This document shows, piece by piece, positions 48,281 through 56,373 of a stretch of 64,000 bases of DNA. A program made the translations under genes and the position numbers. Below the pieces are notes generated by a model. The model saw only the letters and a list, made by a program, of their open reading frames with translations, searched no databases and was not told where the DNA came from. Position 1 is the stretch's first letter. Each line of letters opens with the position of its first letter. The DNA is from Crystallibacter permensis. Its GTDB lineage: Bacteria > Actinomycetota > Actinomycetes > Actinomycetales > Micrococcaceae. The DNA lies in NCBI RefSeq assembly GCF_025960875.1, contig NZ_JAODLR010000010.1, positions 1 through 64,000 on the forward strand. Reading direction: 5' to 3'.

Positions 48281-49042
48281 ATGAATCCAGTTTCCAATGC
48301 CACTGTCCTGCCTCAGCGCAGGCTCCTCTCCGGGCTGCTTCACACTGATACGAACGATCGTGATCGGGAGAATCTTTGGATTTCTTTGGGCCTGGGCACC
48401 TTGAAGCGAAGCGCCGTGCTGGCTTTTCGGGAGAAGGAATCCTCTGAACAGTTGCCGCAGCGGATTGCAGAAGCCGACCCTGACTGCATCGCCGTAACTA
48501 CGGGCGCCGACACAATCGCCATTGCGCCACGGGATACGCCGTTGCGGCGGTTTGCTGAAATGACAGCCGGTGTTCGTGTCGGTATCGGTCCTCGGGTACC
48601 GGTTGCCCGGATCCACCTCTCCTACCATCACGCCCTAGATGTTCTGCCGTTTACCGGCGATGGCAGTCCTGTTTCCCGCGTCATTTCACACGCTGAGCTC
48701 GGGAACCTCACCCTGCTCGCCCGGGTACCTCGTGATGATCTCCTGAAGCTGCCCGATCTCCCGGCACTTCAGGCCATCGAGAGGAAAGACGGCGGGCGTG
48801 CGGAGCTTGAAGCATTGGAAGCGCTGTGCCGGACAGGAACACTGCGCCGTGCCGCGAAAGCGCTGCACCTTCACCACAGCTCCGTTGCCAGACGTATCGG
48901 CAACGTCGAAGAAGTCCTGGGCTACCGCCTAATAGGACCCATTCCCTTAACCAGCGCATACGCCGCTGTCCTGGCTTTACGGCTACTTAAATCCGATCGC
49001 GCCCCGCACGAAATAAACCAACCACCCTCCTGCGATTCCTGA
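48281..49042 (+). CDS. PucR-type HTH regulator
   Basis: A 253-residue protein whose C-terminal part is a PucR/CdaR-type helix-turn-helix (ALCRTGTLRRAAKALHLHHS, then VARRIGNVEEVLGYRL). The N-terminal 150 residues (VLAFREKESSEQLPQRIAEA; GVRVGIGPRVPVARIHLSY) look like the GGDEF-like middle domain of the same family, shortened at the N-terminus. It would bind DNA and respond to an unknown ligand. Identical palindromes lie on both sides of the gene and are its probable operators. Confidence 0.8.
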   Translation: MNPVSNATVLPQRRLLSGLLHTDTNDRDRENLWISLGLGTLKRSAVLAFREKESSEQLPQRIAEADPDCIAVTTGADTIAIAPRDTPLRRFAEMTAGVRVGIGPRVPVARIHLSYHHALDVLPFTGDGSPVSRVISHAELGNLTLLARVPRDDLLKLPDLPALQAIERKDGGRAELEALEALCRTGTLRRAAKALHLHHSSVARRIGNVEEVLGYRLIGPIPLTSAYAAVLALRLLKSDRAPHEINQPPSCDS

Positions 49043-49131
49043 CGTACCTGTTCCGCCCTTTTGCGAACGTAAACGGACGATCCTTGTTCCGCTTTGCAGC
49101 GCCCTCGCAGTGCTGAATGGCCGCCACCCGA

Positions 49132-49145
49132 CCGACAGTTGTCGG
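49132..49145. promoter_or_regulatory. Palindrome CCGACAGTTGTCGG, right copy
   Basis: Identical in all 14 bases to 48089-48102, including the asymmetric centre AGTT. Such repetition around a regulator gene suggests a specific operator, and it should control something starting near 49150. Confidence 0.7.
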
Positions 49146-49449
49146 AGGTTTGAGAAAAATCAGCCCAAGAGGCTGCAAAGCCCAATATTCTCTAAAGAGC
49201 CCGAAACCGCATGAGCCACAATGCGGATCGGTGCCTGTGCTCCGCTTTCTTTCGTCATCGCTACAGGGGAGAAACAGCAGCGCTGCAGAAAGAATCTTTC
49301 CCGTTATGAAAACGGGACAAGAAAGCACGATAAGACCCCGGCTGGCACCTGCTGCGTCCCCCCAACGATCAGCAACGGTGCCACCGGAAGAAGGATGAAC
49401 GCTTAAGCACGCCGGCTCATGCTCGAAATGCGTTTCATCCGCTGTATGG

Positions 49450-49484
49450 AAGGGGCCGGCATCCCCCACGGCCGCCGGCCCCTT
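49450..49484 (+). terminator. Terminator-like hairpin
   Basis: AAGGGGCCGGC and GCCGGCCCCTT form an 11-bp stem followed by CTT. No gene immediately upstream on the plus strand is recognised, so what it terminates is unclear. Confidence 0.6.
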
Positions 49485-49737
49485 CTTACAACCAAGTCAC
49501 CCACCGCGCATTCGGCCGGGTGTGTGATGTTCCTGGACGGAGCAGCGTTTGGCCGCGTGTCCAAGGTGAACTGAGCGCAACGCCGCCCCTGGCCCGGCAG
49601 CGTCTGCCGCCACTTCGCGCTCCTCCCCCAGACACCGGACGTGCCCTCTGAACAGGCTGCACCCGCGAAACCTCCCAACCACCTTTTCCGAGCAACCATG
49701 AAAAGAGTTACCCCCAATGCCAAAGAGTAAGGAACCC

Positions 49738-49974
49738 ATGACAGCGGAAACTTCCCCTGTCGAACGCCCACCCTCGTCTGCCCGCCTTGATGACGTCTCG
49801 AACCTCCGCCGCGGGGCCCGGATCGAAGCCACCGGCCCCGATCGGATCCGGTACCACGGCCGGGTGGAAGAGATTGCTCCCGAAGCGGGGGTCCTTTGGA
49901 TCAAGGAGGAACCCCTCGACACCCGCAAGATGCTGGACACCAGCGACTACAGCATCCGCGTCATCTGCGCCTGA
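49738..49974 (+). CDS. Small beta-rich protein, paralogue of 50125 gene
   Basis: A 78-residue protein from ATG 49738 (MTAETSPVERPPSS), with AAGGAACCC directly ahead. Its second half, RIRYHGRVEEIAPEAGVLWI then TRKMLDTSDYSIRVI, matches the 58-residue product of 50125-50301 (GTVEQVAPEIGAAWIRE, RRLVITDDVVAS), so the two are diverged paralogues. The fold is probably a small SH3-like barrel. They lie on opposite strands on either side of dif-like site B. Function unknown. Confidence 0.7.
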   Translation: MTAETSPVERPPSSARLDDVSNLRRGARIEATGPDRIRYHGRVEEIAPEAGVLWIKEEPLDTRKMLDTSDYSIRVICA

Positions 49975-50057
49975 GACATCCCTCCCCGGCTCACGAAGCA
50001 AACACAACGTCCCAGAATCCGGGCCTCTGACCCCGCACGACGAATAATAGGGAGTCA

Positions 50058-50085
50058 ACCGCCGATAACGGCGCATATGACCAGT
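50058..50085 (+). repeat. dif-like site B
   Basis: Left arm ACCGCCGATAA, centre CGGCGC, right arm ATATGACCAGT. It matches site A perfectly over GCCGATAA-CGGCGC-ATATGA. It lies 40 bases upstream of the stop of the small gene 50125-50301. Confidence 0.65.
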
Positions 50086-50124
50086 AATAGGAGAAGTCGC
50101 CTAGGCGTAAGCGGCAGCGCCTTA

Positions 50125-50301
50125 TTAGTCCGATGCGACCACGTCATCCGTAATTACCAGTCGTCGCTCGCCCAACCCGTCTTCGCGGATCCAAGCTGCC
50201 CCGATTTCCGGCGCGACCTGCTCTACAGTGCCGCTGATCCTCGTCCCTGCCAGGTCCAGGGCCTCGACATGCTCGCCTTCGATCCAGATCATCTCTGCCA
50301 T
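50125..50301 (-). CDS. 58-residue protein in a minimal dif-like cassette
   Basis: MAEMIWIEGEHVEALDL onward, ending VITDDVVASD. GGAGGAG sits 5 bases before ATG 50301, an excellent ribosome site. It is similar in its second half to the 49738 product (VEQVAPEIGAAWI versus VEEIAPEAGVLWI), which supports the frame. It is the only gene between dif-like sites B and C, which are 398 bases apart. Function unknown; such one-gene cassettes in Xer systems are often toxin, antitoxin or resistance genes, but nothing here shows that. Confidence 0.75.
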   Translation of the reverse strand: MAEMIWIEGEHVEALDLAGTRISGTVEQVAPEIGAAWIREDGLGERRLVITDDVVASD

Positions 50302-50455
50302 GGTGCTCCTCCGGGTCGGTCATCCTATGCTTCTTCCACTTCCGGGACGCCCGTTTCGTTCCCCTTGTTAATCTGATCCTCAGCCGTGGTGTAGTTTCCT
50401 TGGCTTCATGTGTGGCTCAGCGACTTGAATAGCCATGAATGGCCGTCGAGCGACA

Positions 50456-50483
50456 AATACCGATAACGGCGCATATGTCCCTG
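50456..50483 (+). repeat. dif-like site C
   Basis: Left arm AATACCGATAA, centre CGGCGC, right arm ATATGTCCCTG. The core CCGATAA-CGGCGC-ATATG is identical to sites A and B. A 17-bp inverted repeat starts 7 bases to its right. Confidence 0.65.
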
Positions 50484-50489
50484 GGAATG

Positions 50490-50530
50490 ATGATGATGCT
50501 GAACAGATGGGATCTGTTCAGCATCATCAT
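50490..50530. repeat. Perfect 17-bp inverted repeat next to site C
   Basis: ATGATGATGCTGAACAG (50490-50506) and CTGTTCAGCATCATCAT (50514-50530) are perfect complements around ATGGGAT. It lies beyond the 3' end of the RES toxin gene and could be its terminator, although it is unusually AT-rich for one here. Confidence 0.75.
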
Positions 50531-50582
50531 TGAGCGCTAGCCGGAGCGAAACCGGTCAGCTGTCGATTTGGTTTGAATTCGG

Positions 50583-51227
50583 TCAGTGCGGAGGGAGGAC
50601 TTCGATGTTGACTGCCCCGCATTGGTTGACCAGCCAATCAAGATCGTCTCCAGCGGCGAAGATCCGACCGCTGCCTGGAACGATGCCGAACTGCGCTGTG
50701 TCCACGCGGTCGCCGAAGAACACGTACGCCCGGTCCCTGTTGTCCTGCCGCGACATCCACTCAATCCCTTGGAATCCGGCGGTATGGGCGGCCTCCGCCC
50801 ACTTCCTGGTCTGTGGATAGTTTTCCCCGGGGGTGTCGGTCAGCTGCCTGGCTTCCACGCCGAGGACGCGCAGTCCCATGCCGGAAAAAGCCGCGAGGTT
50901 CATATCCTCAAGCAGGTAGAGGGCTGAGAGCACCCTGTCGCCGTAGACCGGATACAGCAGGTTGCCGCCGGAAAGCGGAATGTCCCTCAGCAGGGTCTCG
51001 GCCACCGCGGCGATCTCTGTTGAAGCCGCGTACAGGACTGGCACCGTGGGGAAACCGAAGAAGTGAAACCGTCCCGGACCTTTCGGTCCGGGGTTAAAAT
51101 CCGTCGACCCGAAACGGTTGGAATGAACGCGGTATAGGACGGTGCCAGCCGGCAACGACACTGCGTGCGGGACGAAGGGATCCGGTGGTTCCGGCGTCAC
51201 TACCAGGCCCGGTTTAGCCGTCACCAA
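50583..51227 (-). CDS. RES-domain toxin
   Basis: A 214-residue RES protein. YRVHSNRFG provides the first conserved arginine, followed by GRFHFFGF, VLYAASTEIAAVAETLLRDI and the C-terminal strand region. RES toxins degrade NAD+ and are blocked by an antitoxin that covers the active site. It overlaps the upstream gene by 7 bases, the standard antitoxin-then-toxin order. Together they form the cassette between dif-like sites C and D. Confidence 0.88.
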   Translation of the reverse strand: MVTAKPGLVVTPEPPDPFVPHAVSLPAGTVLYRVHSNRFGSTDFNPGPKGPGRFHFFGFPTVPVLYAASTEIAAVAETLLRDIPLSGGNLLYPVYGDRVLSALYLLEDMNLAAFSGMGLRVLGVEARQLTDTPGENYPQTRKWAEAAHTAGFQGIEWMSRQDNRDRAYVFFGDRVDTAQFGIVPGSGRIFAAGDDLDWLVNQCGAVNIEVLPPH

Positions 51228-51889
51228 GCCGCCTCGAACTGAGCTTTCGCCGCCTCAAGCAGTCGCTCCGGCTCGCTCAGATGATCCACCGGCCGGTCGG
51301 CCTCATGGAAATACGCCGACGGTGAGCACAACCAAAGCAGCAGGTCCTCCTGGGGCCAGTCGGCCTCTGCGGCCAGCGCGATGAGCTCCTCGATGACCGG
51401 GCGTACGATGCCGCGCCGGCGGTCGAACTGGAAGCCGGGGTAGCGGAAGGTGTTGCCACGCCCGACGGCGAGGATCTTTCCAGCGCGCCGTTTCTCGGAG
51501 GCCAGGTTCCGGTTGTTGGGACTGGCGCCGAGCATCTCGGCAACTTCACTGCTGCTCAGCAAACTGAATTCATCCTCGATCCGCTTCCAGACATTCACCT
51601 CGGCCTGGAGACTTCGGGCCAGCTGTGGGGACGTGGGTTCACGATTCGCAGCCATCGCCGGGCCGAGGGCATGGACACTTCGGTCGACGCGCGCAATTTG
51701 GGAAAGCAGGCGGGCGCTCAGTGATCCGGAGTACGAGGTCGCCGGCACCTCGCGGCTGCCAACCGGAAACGCATCGAGATGGATCTCAAGGTACGGTCCA
51801 GCAGCGGCCAGGCTGTCGACCCAGGCTGGAAACGTGCATTCGGCGCGCTGCCGTCCTTCAAGTGCCTGTTCAGGCCGTTCAATGCTCAT
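51221..51889 (-). CDS. Xre/MbcA/ParS-type antitoxin
   Basis: A 222-residue partner of the RES toxin. The middle has an HTH-like segment (LLSSSEVAEMLGASPNNRNL), and the C-terminus (WLCSPSAYFHEADRPVDHL and LLEAAKAQFEAAW) resembles the toxin-binding domain of Xre/MbcA/ParS antitoxins. The start at ATG 51889 is preferred over ATG 51901 because GGAGG lies ahead of it. It should bind its own promoter and neutralise the toxin. Confidence 0.85.
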   Translation of the reverse strand: MSIERPEQALEGRQRAECTFPAWVDSLAAAGPYLEIHLDAFPVGSREVPATSYSGSLSARLLSQIARVDRSVHALGPAMAANREPTSPQLARSLQAEVNVWKRIEDEFSLLSSSEVAEMLGASPNNRNLASEKRRAGKILAVGRGNTFRYPGFQFDRRRGIVRPVIEELIALAAEADWPQEDLLLWLCSPSAYFHEADRPVDHLSEPERLLEAAKAQFEAAW

Positions 51890-51989
51890 TGCGACCTCCA
51901 TGACGTTCGGTACATTTCAAGCTTACCGCGTAATACGTAATTTGGCACCGGAAGGTTCGATGCAGCCCCCTGCGTCTCCTGCACTTCAA

Positions 51990-52019
51990 GCGGGCGATAA
52001 CGGGGCGCATATGGAAGTC
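51990..52019 (+). repeat. dif-like site D (two extra central bases)
   Basis: Left arm GCGGGCGATAA, centre CGGGGCGC, right arm ATATGGAAGTC. The centre has 8 instead of 6 bases; Xer-type exchange usually needs 6-8, so it may or may not work. It bounds the toxin-antitoxin cassette on the right. Confidence 0.5.
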
Positions 52020-52644
52020 GGAATCCGGCGAATAGCATCCGATGTGAATTTCTGGTGGGAGGGGCGTCCGAGAGCCCGTGGTGAGGTGGGGTGTTGGCTG
52101 CGGTTGATTCCCGGTTGTGAACTCACTCCTCCCGTGCCTGGGCCTGCGGTTGCTGCATACGGTGGCCCGCTCGCCCACCCTGTCGTCCCCAGCCCGTCTT
52201 TGCATTGGGGGTTTTCGGCGCCTGCTGGTTCCGACGCCTGGAGCCGATGGCACCGATTGCGGCTGCGCCCGCGTCAGTGCGTCAGGCGGCGGGCGGAGGA
52301 GCGCCGGTAACGGGGAGGCGGCCGGCCCCGCATTTTGGGAACGCCCCTCAGCTTGCGGCGGTGTGTGTGACCGACTATCCGTAGGCACCATTTAAGCCAG
52401 GAATCCAGCCAAGTCAGTGGTTGATTGCTTGCCAAAAGAAGCGCTAAGAATCAGGCCAGGCAATTCCCCTTTCAGATCCTTGGATTCGGAGCCTGAGAGA
52501 TTGAAATCATCCCGCCTCCTGTGGCGTGGCGATGTCCCGGCAGAAGCCGCGGCCCAGTCAATGCATATGCACTGCGCGTTGTTGCGGGGTCTTCTTACCC
52601 TATTACTCCCGGCCGGGGCATTACGCTGACAACGCGTGGCCCAC
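52020..52644. other. Gene-free stretch right of site D
   Basis: About 625 bases with no supported gene. Open frames on the plus strand lack start signals and show only compositional bias. It separates the dif-like mosaic from the transposon region. Confidence 0.4.
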
Positions 52645-53730
52645 TCACCTGTCCATCTCTCCGGCTCCCATACTGGCGGGCGGAGTCTCGCGGCGTGCGT
52701 GGACCGCCATTTCGCGCGCCTCGGAAACTTCGGCGCGCAGCTGGTCGACCTGTCGGCCGTAGGTGGTGTGGAGGTCCTGGACCCGCTGCTCACCGTGGGC
52801 CTGCTCTCGCTCGACGTCGGCGCGGGCCGCGTCCCGCTCGGCGGTTAGTGACGCCATGGAACCGCGCAGGTCGGCCACCGCCTCGCGCAATCGTTCGATG
52901 TCGGCGCGGGCAGCCTCCAGCTGGTCACGCGCCTCGCCGGTCGTTGCCTCGGCGCGCCGGGCGCGCTCCGTCTCGGCCTCTGCCCTGATGCTGGCGGCGC
53001 GGGCGCCTTCCTCGGCGGCAGCCTGGGCGCGCTCGGCGGTCTCGGCCCGGTCGGTGGCGGCAGCGCAGTCCTGCTCAGCCTGCCGGGCCTGCACGCGGGC
53101 GGTCTCGGCCTCGGCCCGCAGCTGATCGGCTTCGGTTTGAGCGCGCTCACGGTCTGCCTCGGCGGCCGCGCGGACCTGGGCGAGCTCGCCGCCGAACTGC
53201 TCGCCGGACTCGTAGGCGGCTGCCAGGTCGGCACGGACCTGCTCCAGCTCGGCGGCGAGTTCCTCACTGCTACGGGTCGCTTCCCCGGCGGCGGCGTCGG
53301 CCTCATCCTTCTCGGCCTCGGCCCGGCGCTGGGCCTGCTCAGCACGGGTGGCCCGCGCGTTGGCCGCGGCCACCTGCTCCGCAGCCTCGCTGGCCACCGA
53401 TTCGATCTGCGCCTCGGCCGCTTCGGGGTCCCCCACCGTGCGCAGCTCTTCCACGAGCGCGCCCAGCTGCTGGCCCAGTTGCTCGATCATCCCGGCGACC
53501 TGTCCGGTGATCTCGCCCGCACGCTGGCGCGCGGCATCCACGGGCCGCGCCTCGGTGCTGCGGGAGTCGTCCTCGCTTAGCCGTTGCCGGGCGCGCCACG
53601 CGGAAGCCCGAGTGTGGGCGGGATCGTCGCAGTACTCCGGCGGCCGGCCGGTGCCGGCCTCGGACGCCATGGCAGGACGGCGGCACCCCGGATACCGGCA
53701 GGTGCGCTCTTCGATCTGCTGCTCGCTCAT
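52645..53730 (-). CDS. Zinc-motif coiled-coil protein (KfrA-like)
   Basis: A 361-residue protein. The N-terminus carries a zinc-type motif, CRYPGCRRP followed by YCDDPAH. From about residue 60 to 345 it is almost one long Ala/Glu/Arg heptad coil. Such proteins resemble plasmid KfrA-type accessory segregation or nucleoid-binding proteins and recur next to actinobacterial Tn5053/Tn7-like modules. It ends the transcript leftward, divergent from the transposase gene. A link to transposition or partition is inference. Confidence 0.7.
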   Translation of the reverse strand: MSEQQIEERTCRYPGCRRPAMASEAGTGRPPEYCDDPAHTRASAWRARQRLSEDDSRSTEARPVDAARQRAGEITGQVAGMIEQLGQQLGALVEELRTVGDPEAAEAQIESVASEAAEQVAAANARATRAEQAQRRAEAEKDEADAAAGEATRSSEELAAELEQVRADLAAAYESGEQFGGELAQVRAAAEADRERAQTEADQLRAEAETARVQARQAEQDCAAATDRAETAERAQAAAEEGARAASIRAEAETERARRAEATTGEARDQLEAARADIERLREAVADLRGSMASLTAERDAARADVEREQAHGEQRVQDLHTTYGRQVDQLRAEVSEAREMAVHARRETPPASMGAGEMDR

Positions 53731-53862
53731 ATCGTCACTCTACCATGACGGAACACAATAAAAGACTAAAGACGAAATACAGAACGAAAGATTAAAGACA
53801 GAAGTGTGGGCCGACACGACCGAGGTGCTGGGCACAGTGCCGATTGGGATTGATCGCGAGAA

Positions 53863-53932
53863 GGTCAGCGCATTGCTCACTTATGTCAGTAGATTTCTCA
53901 CCACTGTCAGTGGTCTGATTACCCATGTCAGT
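53863..53932 (+). repeat. Transposon left-end repeats, 21-bp period
   Basis: TGTCAGT occurs at 53884, 53905 and 53926, exactly 21 bases apart, and a variant GGTCAGC lies 21 bases further left at 53863. The third copy overlaps the transposase start codon. Repeated TGTCA-type motifs at the end are typical of Tn5053/Tn7-like transposase binding sites. Confidence 0.75.
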
Positions 53933-55544
53933 GCATGTACGGTCGCCTGCCGACGTGGCTGGGCGCACGAGCGCAGAGGAGCCCTGGGAGTTGGACGTAG
54001 ACGAGCCAGTTGTCAGTGCTGACCTGCCGCGGGAGGCGGTGGTGCGGCTGCTGCTGTCCTTGGACGCCGCGGGGCGGTTAACCACTGAGGATGTGCGCTT
54101 GGCCGCGGAAGGATCCGATGTCAGCGAGAGGACCGTGTGGCGTTGGCTCGCGCAGGCACGGTCCGAAGGGGAAGTACAGTCACCTCGGGAGCGGTTCGAG
54201 ATTACTGATGAGGTCAGGGAGCGGCTGGCGTTCTGGCGTGGGAACGTCTCAGCGGTGCATCGGGAACTCGTCGCCGCCGCAGGTGAGGGCGGGAAGCGCC
54301 CGAGCCGAGCGACGGTCCAGCGGGCCGTGGCTCGCGACGTTCTTCGTGGCGAGCTTGCCGGACTACGTGGTGGCGAGCGTGCGCGACGCGCACACGAAGT
54401 GTTCCTGCGCCGACCGCGCGTGCACCGCAATGAGGTATGGGAGGCCGATCACGTTGAGGTGCCGGTCGAAGTGCTCTTGCCCGACGATCGGCTGGTCAAG
54501 CCTTGGGTGACGTGGTTCGTCGACGTGGGAACTGACGCGGTGTGCGGTGCCGCGGTAACGCCGGGTCCACCGAGCCGGGAGAGCATCTTGGCTGCGCTTC
54601 GCGCGGCGATCAGTCTGGAGGAGCCCTACGGGCCGCCGGGCGGATTGCCTGGTGCCGTTCGGATCGACCGCGGCAAGGACTTCCTGTCCAAGACGGTGCA
54701 CAGCGTCCTGGCCGGGTTGGCGGTGCGGGTGGTGGCACTGCCCGGGTACACTCCGCACCTGAAGGGCACCGTGGAGTCACTCAACAACGCGGCCGAGACC
54801 ATGTTCTTCGCTGCCCTACCGAGGTACACCCACGCGCAGCAGGGTGCGAACGGGAAGCCGACCGATCCCGATGCACCTGCATTGCCGTTCGAGGCGTTCG
54901 TTGCCGAGTTCCTTACCTGGGTCCGCTGGTGGAACGGCGAGAACGAAGGTCACACCATAGCGGCCTTGGGGGGCCGGACGCCGTTGCAAGCCTGGGCCGA
55001 GGATCCGACCCCGCTGAGCACTGTCCCGGCTGCTGACCTGCGGCTGTTGATGCTGGAGGATGATGGCCGCGCTCGGACGATCACTCCCAAGGGGGTGTCG
55101 TGGCGCGGACGGCACTACGTGGCGGCCTGGATGACCGGCCAGGTTGGTCTGGCGGTCCGAGTGCGTCACATGCCGCACCACGAGCACGAGATCGAGGTTT
55201 TTGGCGCGACCAGCGGCAAGCACCTGGGCTCAGCAACTTTGGCCGATGCTGCCAGCGCGGAGGAGGTCGCGGCACTGCACCGGGCCCGGAGCGAGCAGCA
55301 GCGCCGCCTACGAGCCGATCTGCGGGCCGCGGAGAAGGCACGCAGAGTCCGCTATGCCGCGGCCACCGAGGCGGCGCCGCTCCAACCGGTTCAGGCGGTC
55401 ACCGCAGAGGCGGCACGAGCCGAGCTCGCCACGGCCCAAGACACCCAATTGCAGGCCGCGGCCCGGGTCGATCTGTTCGCCCCGGGCCCGCCGTCGCCTG
55501 AATGGGTACTCCCCCACGCCTCCCGGACCGGCCCGAAGCCATGA
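53925..55544 (+). CDS. tniA: TniA-like DDE transposase (Mu/Tn7 type)
   Basis: A 539-residue rve-type transposase. The N-terminal 110 residues hold HTH domains (LRLAAEGSDVSERTVWRWLA in part). The catalytic acids are in EADHVEV near residue 173, DRGKDF near 247 and VESLNN near 283. A Mu C-terminal beta-barrel follows (TITPKGVSWRGRHYVAAW). It shares ATGA with the next gene's start, so translation is coupled. Its start codon overlaps the third TGTCAGT repeat, so the transposase could repress its own synthesis. Confidence 0.93.
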   Translation: MSVHVRSPADVAGRTSAEEPWELDVDEPVVSADLPREAVVRLLLSLDAAGRLTTEDVRLAAEGSDVSERTVWRWLAQARSEGEVQSPRERFEITDEVRERLAFWRGNVSAVHRELVAAAGEGGKRPSRATVQRAVARDVLRGELAGLRGGERARRAHEVFLRRPRVHRNEVWEADHVEVPVEVLLPDDRLVKPWVTWFVDVGTDAVCGAAVTPGPPSRESILAALRAAISLEEPYGPPGGLPGAVRIDRGKDFLSKTVHSVLAGLAVRVVALPGYTPHLKGTVESLNNAAETMFFAALPRYTHAQQGANGKPTDPDAPALPFEAFVAEFLTWVRWWNGENEGHTIAALGGRTPLQAWAEDPTPLSTVPAADLRLLMLEDDGRARTITPKGVSWRGRHYVAAWMTGQVGLAVRVRHMPHHEHEIEVFGATSGKHLGSATLADAASAEEVAALHRARSEQQRRLRADLRAAEKARRVRYAAATEAAPLQPVQAVTAEAARAELATAQDTQLQAAARVDLFAPGPPSPEWVLPHASRTGPKP

Positions 55545-56317
55545 ATGTCTGGGCCGCCGTGGACGGGGCCGAGGACCACTACCTCGCACTTCCCGGAGCG
55601 AACGTGGTGGCCACTGATGCATTGTTGGCGCTTCGGGACAACCTGGTCGACGTCATCGCGGCTCGGGCGATGATGTGCGTGCACGGTGACGCCGGACTGG
55701 GCAAGACGCTGTCAGTCAACGCCGCTCTGCGGGCGCTGGCGCCGGCCGACGTGTGCCGGGTGCAGTTCCGTGCCCGGCCAACCCCTCGCGATATCCGGCA
55801 CGTGCTCTTCGAGGCACTCGGAATCGGCGGCAGCCCGCCGAGTCGTCCGATCGAGTTCGACGCGCTCCTCAAAGACGTTCTCGAAGAACGGTTCCGGGTG
55901 CTGGTCTGCGACGAAGCCCAGTGGCTCTCACGCGAATGCTTCGAGTTGTGGCGACACCTGTGGGACGACCGCCGCACCGACATCGCCATCGTCTTCGTCG
56001 GCGGCGGCGACTGCTACCGGGTGCTTCGCCGTGAGCCAATGCTGTCCAGCCGCGTTTATGTCTGGCAGGAGTTCCGTCGCCTCACCCCTGAGCAGGTACT
56101 CGAGGTCATCCCCGCCTACCACCCGATCTGGGCCGATGCGGACCCCGCCGATATCGCCTTCGCCGATGCTCACGCCGGGCATGGCAACTTCCGTGCTTGG
56201 GCCAAGATCACAGCCCACTCGGTGACCGCGCTCCGTCGCCTTGACCGTCCGACCGGCACCGCGCCGGACCGGGATGTGCTGCGCTGGGCCTTCAGCCGAC
56301 TCGGCGGCAGCACCTGA
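55541..56317 (+). CDS. tniB: TniB-like AAA+ transposition ATPase
   Basis: A 258-residue ATPase related to TniB/TnsC. Walker A is GDAGLGKT near residue 50, Walker B is VLVCDEAQWL near 123, and the sensor region is AIVFVGGGDCYRVL. It would select target DNA and activate the transposase. The start at ATG 55541 overlaps the tniA stop. A third gene follows after about 56 bases. Confidence 0.92.
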   Translation: MNVWAAVDGAEDHYLALPGANVVATDALLALRDNLVDVIAARAMMCVHGDAGLGKTLSVNAALRALAPADVCRVQFRARPTPRDIRHVLFEALGIGGSPPSRPIEFDALLKDVLEERFRVLVCDEAQWLSRECFELWRHLWDDRRTDIAIVFVGGGDCYRVLRREPMLSSRVYVWQEFRRLTPEQVLEVIPAYHPIWADADPADIAFADAHAGHGNFRAWAKITAHSVTALRRLDRPTGTAPDRDVLRWAFSRLGGST

Positions 56318-56373
56318 GAACCGGCTTCGATAATCCTCCCACCAGCGCCGTCACGCCGAGCCGTCCGGCGGCG

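Larger units (their letters stand above)
49043..49737. other. Gene-free stretch with palindrome and terminator
   Basis: It holds the second palindrome (49132-49145), a small hairpin CCCGTT-ATGAA-AACGGG near 49300, and a strong terminator-like hairpin at 49450-49484. Short frames are present but none has a good start signal. A small RNA running from the palindrome toward the terminator is possible but not shown. Confidence 0.45.
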
